A stretch of DNA of 64,000 bases from Evernia prunastri (taxonomy: Eukaryota > Ascomycota > Lecanoromycetes > Lecanorales > Parmeliaceae): positions 1-64,000 of the forward strand of contig NKYR01000136.1 of assembly GCA_003184365.1 (NCBI GenBank), written 5' to 3'. A program made the translations under genes and the position numbers. The notes beneath the pieces are model-generated. The model worked only from the letters and a program-made list of their open reading frames with translations. It had not been told where the DNA came from and made no database searches. This document shows positions 36,352-47,491 of the stretch, piece after piece. Position 1 is the stretch's first letter. Every line of letters starts with the position of its first letter.

Positions 36352-37253
36352 ACATAACCATTCGACGAGGGCGTTATTTTTCGAGGCTTCGGCTATAGGA
36401 ATTCCTATCGCATGGTGGACTGGACATAATATTTGCATTGAAGGTAGACATTGCTAGGCCATTCACACGCCGTCTTAGGCGAACTCAAAGGTGTGGCACA
36501 CTTTGCCATTATACAATAGTCTCTTTGCCTTTTTCCGCCTATTCACACTCGATGCAAGCACTTCGCAAATCGACGGACCCTCTCCTTCTGGTACCCGTGT
36601 TTTTATGAGTCTTGAAAAATCAAATGTTGGCCCACCCCGTCGAGAGAGAAAAGAGAGGCTCCTTGATTGGCTTCACAACTATTATCTATGATATTCTAGG
36701 ACTGTCGAGTTCTAGAGAAGTGATTCGGAGCATTCGATGTGTTCAGTGCAAGATGGACATGATAAAATGTTAAAGATTTAAAGATTGAAAGATCAGTTGG
36801 CAAAATTTCAGACCACGAGTATGATAAGTTGTGACTGTGAACCTATCTAAAGAAATGTGTTCGATGGGGGTTGCTTGCGGCAGCCTTTTCATTTCACAAG
36901 AATTAAGAAGATGGGGGATTTATTTGCCTCCGTTACCTGCCCTTTCTTAAGTCTCATGACGAGCGCGGCAAGTGCAAAGAAGGGACCTGGGTGCACTGGA
37001 CGTGGCTGCTTTGGCTCTTGAAGGCTTTGGCTCATGAAATGAAAATTGGACGTAACGACTTTGGTTCATATTTACATGTTGGATCTGAATATTAGGTCCG
37101 CAGATAGGTGCTCCAATCTGGGGCAAACTTAGAGACAATTCCGTCCCAGCTGCGTGTAAGGCCTCCACGTTCGAACGCCCATGCTCGGTAGAATGTGTAT
37201 AGCGCGCACAAGATATTTCCATGAGAGGCTGGGATTCACGAAAACAAGCAGGA
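36352..37253. other. Intergenic spacer with a MITE-family fragment
   Basis: No supported gene. Around 36,866-36,922 the sequence (gggggttgcttgcggcagcc, then aagaattaagaagatggggg) is a diverged copy of the right end of the inverted-repeat element at 28,736-28,802. AT-richer DNA from 36,700 may be its interior. The small frames at 36,491 and 36,947 show no similarity that I recognise. Confidence 0.55.
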
Positions 37254-38166
37254 CTAACACGCACAACCATCGCTCTCTCTATCTAAATGAATGTCGATAG
37301 GGTCCGAGAAGTCACCACTAAACTCTTCCGATTCTTCTTGTGCTAAGGCGTTTCTGGCGATTACTGAAAGAAAGAACATCAGTATGAAGATATATACTCA
37401 TGAATAAGGAATAAAGAGTTGCCATACCTTCGAATGCCTCCTCAACATTCACGGCCTCTTTGGCGCTGGTCTCATAATATGGAATGCCGCCTTTCGACTG
37501 ACAGAATGTTATGGCTCGCTTCGAAGTTATCATTCGCTTGTTTTCTTCTACATCAATCTTGTTTCCAAGGACAACCTATTATACGTTAGGCAACAATTCG
37601 CAGGAATGCTCGAGTTGACCTACAAAGGGGAAATTTTCGGGATCTCGAGGGCTGGCTTGGATCAAAAATTCATCTCTCCAGCTGTCCAGTGTATCGAAAC
37701 TTTTCGAATTATTAACATCGTACACCAGGACGCAACAGTCGGCCCCTCTGTAGAATGCTACGCCTAGCGACTGGAATCGCTCTTGACCGGCGGTATCCCA
37801 AAGCTAAACAATGTTCAGTTCATGCTCCAGCGTCCATCAATTTGTGCCAATACCTGCATTGTGACCAACCGATCGTCCACCAACACCTCCTTTGTCAGGA
37901 AGTCTGCGCCAATTGTTGCCTTGTAGCTTGCGCTGAATTTTTTGTTGACCTGATTTGATGATAAGTATTGGACTTCCGCCCCCCATTCGGCGCTTGAAGG
38001 GCATGCATCTCTTTTCAACATACATATTGATTCATCAAACTGGTCTTCCCAACTCCACTATCACCAAGAATGATCACCTGATTGTTGCTGAACGTCAGTG
38101 ATTGATCACTACCTTTGCCTTCAGCGGCGTGAATACCTTGAGCAGGACCTTCTTCCTCGAGGCCAT
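37254..38166 (-). CDS. YPT7: Rab7-family GTPase Ypt7
   Basis: Ypt7 drives vacuole/late-endosome fusion, including autophagosome-vacuole fusion, with the HOPS tether. Six exons: complement(37,254-37,363; 37,428-37,575; 37,624-37,803; 37,854-37,949; 38,024-38,077; 38,137-38,166), 205 residues, the usual length. P-loop GDSGVGKTS, effector YKATIGADF, switch II WDTAGQERF, base-binding NKID and ETSAKEA are all present. The C-terminus is CAC, a double-cysteine prenylation signal. NNSKSFDTLDSWRDEFL and FPFVVLGNKID distinguish Rab7 from other Rabs. Five introns of 48-74 nt all have GT..AG ends. It is divergent from ATG16. Confidence 0.96.
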
Positions 38167-38755
38167 ATTGATTGCTCAGTCTCAGAGGATAAAGTGTAGG
38201 AGTTCAACAGCTAGACACCCCCGCGACGCTAGAAGTGCTGGCTGAAGCTGCGCCCTGATGAGAAAAAGCAAGGTTGGGCGCTGATCTTGTCTTCCTTTGT
38301 ATGTCTTCAAATCGACCGAGACTGAGTAGATCAACAGCAGCTGTGATTGCATAACACTCGTGTTTCCTGAGCAGAATCGAGCGAGGGCAATTCGGTCTGA
38401 GAACTCGAAAGCCGTTGAAGCGCAAGTCAAATGCCTCGAATGCCAAATCATCATTTAGCCCTATCGAATTCGTTCCATGAAACTTACAACGCCAAGACCA
38501 TTAGTTTCATTTGCAACCCGTAAGTTAAATAAACTCTTGAAGCTTTTTGGTAGGACTTACCTATTTAACATGGGCTGAGGTTTAAAAACACCTGTATCGT
38601 GCGCCTAAAGTACTCAAATGTTTCGGTTATTCAGATTCGAAGCAAGTAAAAAAGTTGTAATCAATTATTCAACGTCGCCACCGAGATAGGTAGGGGTCTT
38701 GCAATATGCAAAAAATGCATTTTTAAAAAGGCATGTAGATCTTTCAAAGCTAAAC
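38167..38755. promoter_or_regulatory. Shared divergent promoter region, YPT7 / ATG16
   Basis: A 589-bp spacer between the start codons of two divergent autophagy-related genes. The frames within it (minus 38,182-38,454) are leader-sequence artefacts. I see no definite binding site, but the layout would allow coordinated control. Confidence 0.5.
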
Positions 38756-39470
38756 ATGCCTTCCTGGCAGGATGACTACCTGAGTGCGCTGCATGAGAGG
38801 GACAAGAAGGAAAAGACAAATGAAGCTGTATATGATAGTTGTACGTCTACTAACATGAGATCCATATTGTAATTGACAAAGTGCATTAGATGCCAAGCTG
38901 GCTGATCGAACAGCTACCCTCCAAGCATCTCGGTTAGCAGAAGCGACTAGATTACCAGAAGAACCAACATCGTCACCCAATTCTAAGAGCCGCAATGCAA
39001 GCCGAGAGAAAACGATTTCTGGCAGTCCAAATACTGGGGATGCGATAGCCAAAGTGCGGCAAGATTTGACCGAGGCTCAACGTAGCAGGGGTTTGATGGA
39101 GACCAGGCTCCAGAATGTCACAGAGGAGATGCAGAAGCTCAAAATACAAACCTCATTGGACAGTAAACGTATCGGCGAGCTTTTGAAGGAGAAAACGATT
39201 TTGAGTACAGGGATGAGGGATAGAGATGAGGAGCTCAGGGGGAAGGCAAAGTTGCTAGAGGTTCGAGTCAATGCACTCTGCGCCTATTGACGGTGTCTGA
39301 TTCACCAACAGGACGTGCATGACGAGACCGTATCATTGACGCTCCAGCTGAACATGGCCGAAGAACATTCGCAGAAGTTGCGACGTGAGAATAAAGAGTT
39401 AGTTGACCGGTGGATGGCAAGAATGGAACAGGAAGCTGATGCTATGAACGATAAATCCAAATTCTTCTGA
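38756..39470 (+). CDS. ATG16: Autophagy protein Atg16
   Basis: Atg16 dimerises through a coiled coil and binds Atg5-Atg12, placing the Atg8-lipidation machinery on the phagophore. Exons 38,756-38,840, 38,890-39,260 and 39,312-39,470 give 204 residues. The N-terminus MPSWQDDYLSALHERDKKEK is the Atg5-binding helix; YAKLADRTATLQASR follows across intron 1. A long coiled coil occupies about residues 85-200 and contains DRDEELRGKAKLLE. The end LVDRWMARMEQEADAMN is typical of short fungal Atg16 lacking WD40 repeats. Introns are 49 and 51 nt. Start chosen as the first ATG in frame with the conserved helix. Confidence 0.93.
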
Positions 39471-39679
39471 CGTCTCCACGCGTTGTCCCAAGCACCTCAA
39501 TCATGCTTTCGAAGTAAAGATGCCATTATCCAATGCCCTTGAAGTGCTCCAGGGTATCTCTCGAAACGCTCAACTCCATCTTTCATGCAATATCCAAAGC
39601 TTCGCCACTAGAAATTTAACAATACTGACCATACCCGCCATTCATTTACTTGACCCGGGGGCCTAGCCTGAACACTCGC

Positions 39680-41227
39680 TCACATGTCCTTTTCAGCAAA
39701 AGCCTGGACTCTGGAGCTGTCCTTCGTTGAAACGTAGTAAGTGCCTGCAGTTTCTGTCCAGCTAACGCAAGCCGAGAAATAACTCTTTTGGATCACCTCG
39801 AGCCTATTGCAGGCAGCCGACAAATTCTTGGAAGTAATCCTGTGCCCGTGTGGAACAAAGGATTTGAGTGACACAACCTTGGCCCCCTCTTTAAGGTCTA
39901 AGAACAAATTTGTCAAATCTTCGTTGAGTTTCGGAGTGAACGCCTGGTTGTTGACAAGGACCACATCTGCTTTCTGAAGAATCTTGAGGATCACGGGATT
40001 CTTGAGAAAGTCGCCCCGTTCAAGATGAATGTCACCCGCGGAAAGGCCCCAGAGCCGGCAGCGAGAATTGAATTCTTTCTCCTGGAGCTCGGCAAGGTCA
40101 CAGGCATTGTCCATCATCTCACAGCCCCAGCTCTCGCATCCAACCTCCACAGCGGCTTGAAGCACGCAATTTCCGACTCCGGACCCGAGATCAACGAAGA
40201 TCTGATCGGACTTCATCTTGACGTCCTGCTTGAGAATAAGGGAGATGAACTTGGGCAGTAGCTCGCCGTACACATTATCCGTTCCGTTCTGATAATGGCG
40301 TAACATGTGCACCCGTGGCGAGACAGTTCGTGAGTACGTTTGTGTCAAGATTCGCTCGAGCAATTTTAGGTCGACGCCCTCCCACTCATCGATACACCTG
40401 GAGATAGTCCCGTCTTTCCTGAGATCAACCAGGGTGTCATTCCATTCCTGCACGAAGTCCGTGTATTCGTGCCCTGCGCGCCTCTCTGTGGCTCGCTTGA
40501 GTCGCCGAATCAGGCCTGTGCTGTCATTCTGCAATTTCGTTGCTTCAGCGCGTGGAAGATAATTGCTGATGATGGTCTCCATGACTTCTCTAATATCCTC
40601 CAAAGGCTTGAAATTATCATTAAGGATCGGCACGACCAATTCGTATCTGCGACAATTAGCTACATCCCTCTTTCTTAGACATTAGCGGAAGGCGTACTTC
40701 TCGCTCTGAGAAGCAGATGGGTACTGCAGGCGAACCTCGATAGCCTGCGGATCATTCGGGAAGGCAGCCTTGTATTTCGTGGGCTTGCTCAGAGACGCAA
40801 CATCTACTGCATGGACCATGGGAAACACTCCACCGTCCTCCTCCGAGAAGGCCTTTCTGCTACGGATCTGCCTTTTTTGATCGGTCTCCACTTCACTACT
40901 TCTCCGCGCGCGTTTCATTGCTTCGCCGAGATCTTGTTCGGACTCATCATCGTCACTATCAGATTCAAGACGTTGTGGGGTCGAAGCTGGGCGTTTCCGA
41001 GGCATCTGGGGTCGGGATTTGGGGGATGGTCTGGCGGTCTGACTATTTAACAACTTTGTAACCTTTTTATCTGGCAATGAGCGTTTGTTGGAGCGCTGCG
41101 GGAATGGAATGAAAGTCTTCTGAGGGTTCAAAGCCGTCCTCACGATTTCCTGCTTAATATGCACATTTTTGCCCTTGGCTGCGGTGAAGCCGGGCTTCTG
41201 AATGCTGTCAAAAAAACCCATGGTCAC
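39680..41227 (-). CDS. DOT1: Histone H3-K79 methyltransferase Dot1
   Basis: Dot1 methylates H3 Lys79 on nucleosomes and acts in silencing and DNA-damage checkpoints. CDS complement(39,680-40,646; 40,698-41,227), 498 residues. Splicing out 51 nt (donor GTACGC, acceptor GCAG) joins SEK to YELVVPILN. The N-terminal 175 residues are basic and disordered. The DOT1 fold follows, with YGELLPKF (about 303-310), SAM-binding DLGSGVGN (329-336) and NNQAF (409-413), then LKSFVPHGHRI. MTMGFF offers two starts six bases apart. It is divergent from the transporter at 41,739. The 209 bp between its stop and ATG16 hold no gene. Confidence 0.95.
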
Positions 41228-41738
41228 TAAGCCTTACTTCGGCTATCAAACGCATCGACTGAAATGAGTGTATATTTTGTAGCAAATGCAACAAACTGAG
41301 TAGCCTAGAATAATAATGATAGACCGTGAATAGAGAGTAATGCTGAGGAGGAGAGTTGCCAGGCGCCGTGGTCGCGACAAGAATCGCCGAGCTTCGGGCC
41401 GGAATTGGTACCGGTCTCGCCGATCACTTAAGTCCACCAGCTGCTTCTAAATAGTCAGAACACTGTTGGCTCTTTTGATACACCATAAATACCATACACA
41501 CGAGACGTCTAGGAGCGCTTCGAGAAACTAGTCACCAGCCACCCCGGGTTCTCTCTTGGAAAAGAACCTCTGTTCAGATCAGAGGTACCTTGTTGGGAGT
41601 GCATGTGACGTTGCTAGCCGTTCATCTTCACATGACCAGGGATCAGGTAAGGATTCGCGGAGAAGGGGTGGAAGGCTTGAGGATCCAGATGCACATTGGC
41701 AGCAGGCAACATCCATCTTCGAGGCGTCGGTAGCAGCT
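41228..41738. promoter_or_regulatory. Divergent promoter region, DOT1 / SLC35F-like
   Basis: A 511-bp spacer. An upstream ATG at about 41,556 is in frame with the transporter, giving a possible extension of 61 residues without similarity I recognise. A GTAAGG donor-like site near 41,648 suggests a 5'-leader intron instead. Confidence 0.45.
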
Positions 41739-43402
41739 ATGAGTCGACCTCTCCTTCCTGCTCCAGCAAAAGATTCTGTCATGCCCGTACCAGCTTCGCC
41801 CTCAGAAAGCTTGCTGGCAGATAGAAGATCTACAGACTCCTCATGTTCACAAAGGCCTCGAAGTTCCTCTGACAGAAGACCGCCACCGCAGCAGAAACCA
41901 ATTCGTGGCGTTTGGCGGCACACGATTGGGATCATTCTCCTCCTGTTCACAGTAATTTTGTGGACAGCGTCGAATTTTCTAGCAAGTGTAGGTTTCACCG
42001 ACGGCAAAATGGTTGCAGTATGCACTGACAAGCTCATGTACAGACTATTTTTGCAGATGATAGTTACTCCAAGCCATACTTTGTCACTTATGTCAATTCA
42101 TCCTTCTTCTCTGTTTTGCTGCTCCTGGTTGCTGCAAGGCGGCTATGGACTAGCGGCGGGTCCATACGAGGCGCCATTCGAGGAAAATCTCTGTCCACCC
42201 ACTATCTGCCTATCGTGGAAGAGGAAGAGCAAGCCTTTGTTAAGCCTGACGATGAGACCGGCTACCAATCAGCAAGTCGGTCACCGCGTAGCCGCTTACT
42301 GATCGAAGAGCCATCAAACAGCTCGGGACTTGATGAAAGTCCCTCAGAGGGGCCCCTCAACGTTCGAGACACTCTGAAGTTGAGCTTTGAATTTTGCATA
42401 CTTTGGGTACGAAATCTTTCAATCGATACGGAATTCGGCTAATCTCCTACAGTTTCTGGTACGTGTGTAAATTCGTAAAACATCTGGTTCCCTTCCTAAC
42501 AAGAAGGCCAGGCCAATTACTTTGTGGCAGCATGTCTCGAATACACCACTGTCGCTAGCTCAACCATATTGACATCAACGAGCAGTAAGATAGCGCTCCT
42601 CTCCCGTCATCTTCGTGCGTACGCTCACGTTGCGATAGGTGTCTGGACTCTGATCTTTGGGGCATTACTCAGCGTAGAGAAGTTCACGGTAAAGAAACTT
42701 GTCGGCGTACTCGCTTCTTTGGCCGGCATCATCCTAATTTCTAGCATCGACATAAGCAGTAATCAAGACAAGAACCGGGGGTCTTTCCCCCATAAGTCTC
42801 ATAAAGAAATCGCCATTGGTGACGTCCTAGCTTTCACTAGCGCTGTTATGTACGGGATCTACACTACTCTCATGAAGAAACGGATAGGAGACGAATCGAG
42901 GGTGGAAATGCCTTTGTTCTTCGGATTCGTTGGACTGTTCAACTTCATCACACTATTACCAGGCTTCTTCATTCTTCATTTCACTGGCATCGAGACATTT
43001 GAATTACCTCCTACAAAGCGTATTCTGACTATCGTGTTGGTGAGTAATCCTAGCTCTGATGAGGAATTGGCTAAGCCAATCGACCAGATCAACTCTGCGA
43101 CTTCTCTAGTTTCGGACCTTTGCTGGGCGTATTCAATGTTGCTCACATCACCTTTAGTAGTTACAGTGGGACTTAGTCTGACAATACCACTGTCTTTGAT
43201 TGGACAGATGATAGAATACTCACAGACATCAAGCGTATCTTATTGGATCGGGGCTTGCGTCGTCCTCTTATCATTTGTCTTCGTCAATCACGAAAGCAGT
43301 CAAGACGAGGGAACAGGAATGCTGGAGGAAGAAGACTCGATGAGGGAGGCGAGGTCCTTTCTACAGAGAACGTGGGATAGGATGAGGCCGAAAAGGCAAT
43401 GA
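41739..43402 (+). CDS. SLC35F/THI74-type drug-metabolite superfamily transporter
   Basis: A multi-pass membrane protein of the EamA-like family that includes yeast THI74 and YML018C (vacuolar or mitochondrial membrane, substrate uncertain). Exons 41,739-41,987; 42,044-42,406; 42,453-42,458; 42,512-42,584; 42,639-43,039; 43,088-43,402 give 468 residues. Conserved blocks include TIGIILLLFTVILWTASNFL, ANYFVAACLEYTTVASSTIL, VWTLIFGALLSVEKF and SPLVVTVGLSLTIPLSL. The third exon is only six bases (TTTCTG, Phe-Leu) between two well-formed introns. The last intron (48 nt) is a multiple of three with no stop, so retention would insert 16 residues. Start chosen at the ATG before the low-complexity tail; upstream ATG possible. 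Confidence 0.85.
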
Positions 43403-43600
43403 ATCATGTCTTTTTATACGACTCATGCGACTTTCGTGCTACATTTGCAATATTGCATAGCGACGGTTGATCTGGAGAGGAGTCGGGTAGCTTCCTTACG
43501 CTGGGTACCTGTTGGATAAAACATCCTAATTGCCCTAGCGCTATACTCACTGTCGAACATTCATACGGATAGCCATGAACCATCGTGCTCTGATGCACTG

Positions 43601-45119
43601 TCACGCATCACTACTACTATTTCTTCTTCGCCTTCTTCTCTCGCCATCACTTCTGTCCGCCACACCGCCTAAGCTTTCATCGCAACTCTCCCATTCCGCA
43701 AGCAGCTGCTCTATTCTTGGTCCCCACACATCTTCTCCCTTCTCCAAGCTTTCGTATTCTAGCACATTCTTGCCCAGCTCGAAGCCGCCCTGCCGGGTTC
43801 GCACTAGCTCGCACATGCAAGCCAGTGAGCCTACTACTTCACCGAGATCATGACTGAATGAGCGAACGTAGAACCCTGATGTCGCGGTCATGCGCAGTTT
43901 AACTGCTGGGGGGCTTTCTATAGGTGGCGACGAGTCCTGTTGCAAATGGGTATCCATATGCTTTGGGCTGTAATCAGGGCTTTGGAGGCCTCCTGACATG
44001 AGGCATAGAGATTCCCCTTCTTGCCCTGGATACGGCTTTTTGTTGGGCACCACGCCATCACCGTCATCCACTGAACGCTCCCTCTTTCTCCCTATCCTTT
44101 CACATCCGTTCATGGTTTGACTTTCGCTTGCGCTTTCTGACGTCGCAACAGCCTCTCTAAGATGCAATACTTTCTCGGCAAGATCCTTGGCCTCATCCTC
44201 CGCTTCATTATTAGGAAGGCTGTATCTGTGGCTCCCTCCCTCCATCCACTCCACGATCTCGAGTTCCCTCACTTCTACCGGCCGCTCTTCGATCTCTTTC
44301 GGGACCTCTTTGCCTTCCCTGGCATACTCGTAGAGTCTTTTCCCCTCCACTCTCAAAGCCGAATAAATAGGCGGCCTCTGCATGATCTTTCCCCTAAATT
44401 TGCTCAACGCCTTCTCTATTTCCTCTCTGGTTACATGTCCATAGCTTGCCCTCCGGAGAACCTTGCCTAGTATGTCGTAGGTATCTGTAGCCGCCCCGAA
44501 AAGCATTGTAGCTTCATAAGTTTTGGTACACTCGAGAAATCCTTGTAGCCGCTTCGTACCCTTGCCCACACCCATGATGAGCACGCCGGTGGCCATAGGG
44601 TCGAGAGTGCCGCCATGGCCAATCTTGACCTGAACGCGCTTATCCTTTCGGCGATTACGGTGAGTGCGTTGCTCCTGCGTAGATTCGAAAAGTCAGCATC
44701 AGTCTGATATCTCAAAGACCGAGTAACAAGACAAGCCCTGTGAGCAGGAGATCTCCTCTCTAACGAAACATGGCATTTCACATAAATCACAAGACAGCTC
44801 TAGGTAGTGAACGCAGACTTTTCCTCCCGAAAGATGGCAACTGACCCAACCTTGCCACTAACTAGGAAGGATATAATTTCTAATTTACGTACCTCGCTAA
44901 TGCGATTGGAGCGTTCAGCAGCAAGCCAAGGGGCGAAGAGGGTGGAAGGATTAAAATGATGCTGAAGATTGCGTATCACTTGGGCGGAGGAGATGGAAGC
45001 GGGCTTGTTGATCGCTATGGGCCAATGAATGGATGGCGGAGACAGAGATTTGAAAAGCAAAAGTGAAAAGTCTTACCAAAGACACCTTCAATAACCTTAC
45101 CTTTCGGTTGTTTGGACAT
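43601..45119 (-). CDS. PUS4: tRNA pseudouridine-55 synthase Pus4 (TruB family)
   Basis: Forms pseudouridine 55 in the T-loop of tRNAs. CDS complement(43,601-44,674; 44,893-45,014; 45,077-45,119), 412 residues. A short first exon (MSKQPKGKVIEGVF) joins AINKPASISSAQVI across a 62-nt intron. The 218-nt second intron is long for this window. The catalytic motif is GHGGTLDPMATGVL, with Asp at the TLDP. KTYEATMLFG and RPPIYSALRV are further TruB motifs, and FYVRSFSHDLG is the late conserved block. An acidic, Ser-rich insert of about 95 residues lies before that block, and the C-terminus is an Arg run. It is divergent from the RFTS gene. Confidence 0.92.
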
Positions 45120-45429
45120 GGCGTGTTTGACGAGCAGGGTCGCACCAAAGTCGCTTGGAGACAAGAGGCTAATTGTTCAAGGAGTAGAATATTACACAGA
45201 TTAAATTCACACACAAGTGTAAGTTACCGATCCCTTACTATATATGATTTGTATCAATATCGAGCGAAGAAGATTGATTGTCGATCAAAGATTACCATCG
45301 AGGATACCTAACATTAAGCGAGAGAACTCTAGAGTCTAGATAAGGCAAGCGTTCGAAGCGATTGCTTTGATATGGCCACCCAGTGGCCCTCCCCGCGCAC
45401 GCGTACAGAAGTCAAGAGAGCCGGGCTCG
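45120..45429. promoter_or_regulatory. Divergent promoter region, PUS4 / RFTS protein
   Basis: A 310-bp spacer between divergent start codons. No binding site is claimed. Confidence 0.45.
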
Positions 45430-47187
45430 ATGGACTTATGCACTCCACCCCCAGACCATTCAATCGCTCCCAAACCAATGGCAATTTCAGAGGAGGACGT
45501 ACTCGAACCAAAAGATCCTTCTCTTTGCAATTCAGATGAATGGCCGACCTTTAATCTCAAGAAGATCAGTGTCACCTCTTCCAAGACTGGGGAGCAAGTA
45601 AGTCTGCTGTCAGCACACAAAGGCCATCCGGTCGTAGTATTAGGGAGATTAGACAAGGTCGACAGAAACCTACTCCCGCTTGGTGTGATGAGAAGTACTC
45701 CCTAAATGGCCAGGAAGACGAGACTGACGCGTCAAAATAGTAAAAGACAAGAATTATCGCGAGAAATCCATTGAGCTCAGGAACGTAACTACATACGCCT
45801 TCGCCGAATATGAAGATGGATCTTACGGTTTCTGGGCGGCAGGCAAGGCAGGTTGGTTTGAGATACAAAGTCCAGCAAGCTCGTTCAAGGAGACATATTC
45901 CCTCATGAACGAGGCGGCCTCCATATTTTATATGCTCGCAGACAAATTGAGGAGAGCCATTAAGAAGCGCCCAAAGCTCAATGCGAAAGAGTTGGACAGG
46001 TACACCCGAGTGTTGTTCAAAGAAGTACCGAGGCTTTGCCAATACCTATCTCTCCCCACGCAGACTTGCTGATAATATATAGTACCTCGCCTTGGGGAAA
46101 TCATTGCGCCTGTCTGATGTGGACGACGTTCGAGAAGCGTTCCACGAACATCGAGGATTCCTGATTACTTCCATGCTCGAATGCCAAGAAGGATTGGACT
46201 GGGCGCAAACTCCGATGCTCAATTACTATGAGTCTAAGTTTTCCGTAGGTCACATACGTACATGGAAAATAGGTCATATTTTGACCTTGCTACAGGACGA
46301 ATACAGTAAAATAAAAGCCAGGGTCATCGGCGCCAGCAACACTCCTAAAGCCGCCTCGTCGGAGAACATAGACAGCTCAAAGAAGAGAAAGTCGGTATCA
46401 CCACGTATGGAAGGAACAAAAGACAAGAAGACGCGTAAAGGCAAGCTAGTAGCCCAATTGGAACGTCACTTGCCCGAAACAGCTCCCTCAGAACAAGTCC
46501 TAGATTCGCTCTCTTCGGACGAAGATGGCGTCCCTAATGTTCTGACTCGCAAGCGCAAGTCAATTTTGCAACCAAGCGGAAGCAAGACCGCACGTAAAGC
46601 TGCTGGACGTCGAAAGAGTTTCCTTGCGGTGGACGGACTTACTGAATGCTTTCACAGTAAGGAGGAGAGTGACGAGGAACCACGACCCTCCGATGAATCT
46701 CCTATCACAGCGATACGTACGGCCGAGGACTTGGAGTTCCTAACGAACTCACTAGGCGAAGGCTGTCCGGATGATGATCACTGTCTGAAATACCTTCCCC
46801 GAAAGTACCTGGAGTTAAGAGTAGTTGAGTATGACCTTCCGTCCGCCGAGTCTCAAGGTCCCGGGGATCTATGGACTTGCACTTTCGAAGGTTGTTTGCA
46901 CCGAGTACACGAAGCCTCGAGACCGGACGGCAAGGCAAGAATCATGGAACATTTCAAATCCCACGCAACTCAAGCCCAAGAGAAGATTGATTTGGCTCTC
47001 AACGAGAGTAGGCCGTACTTACCAGTCAAGTAAGTTTCCAAAGTCCTGCTAATATCGAGTTAAGCTGTTAATATCCCCTAGCAATCTGGTACGCCGATTG
47101 CAGGCATTTGCTCCAGATCCCGGGACTAAGCTCGCTCTGGGCAGCCTCCAGCGCAAGTGGCAGCCTCCAATTAGACGGAGATATTAG
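45430..47187 (+). CDS. RFTS (DNMT1-RFD) domain protein with C-terminal zinc-finger-like motif
   Basis: Exons 45,430-45,682, 45,741-46,024, 46,083-47,029 and 47,082-47,187 encode 529 residues. Residues about 20-215 match the replication-foci targeting (RFTS) domain of DNA methyltransferase 1: DEWPTFNLKK, NYREKSIELRNVTTYAFAEY, GSYGFWAAGKAGWFEI, DKLRRAIKKRPKL and VREAFHEHRGFL. A basic, Ser-rich linker follows. Near the end WTCTFEGCLHRVH then HFKSHA forms a C2H2-like zinc site. No methyltransferase domain is present. In DNMT1, RFTS recognises ubiquitinated H3; a chromatin role here is inference. Start chosen at the first ATG of the frame with conserved neighbours. Confidence 0.8.
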
Positions 47188-47491
47188 GACGATAGGGGAC
47201 GGGCTCAACCGGTTGGACACTTTTGTGTACTGCGTATTATACCCACGGTGATTTGACCGCGTGAATATGTACCATGAAAGAGAGCTCCCCCAAACGAACG
47301 CTGTCACGTGAAACAGACGGGCCGTGCAATACAATGAACTTTCTTAGCCACCCATGTAGGTGATCGACATCGGAGAACGCCACTTATGTTTGTCCATTGG
47401 GTATCTTGCCAAAATCCACCGACGACGCCAGAGATACGGATATGATGACAATTCACTCCTGTGCTTTGACTCGTTCCCTTGCCATCACTGC
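47188..47491. other. Convergent 3' spacer
   Basis: A 304-bp stretch between the stops of the RFTS gene and EBP2, presumably both 3' ends. No gene or clear terminator signal is seen. Confidence 0.5.
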
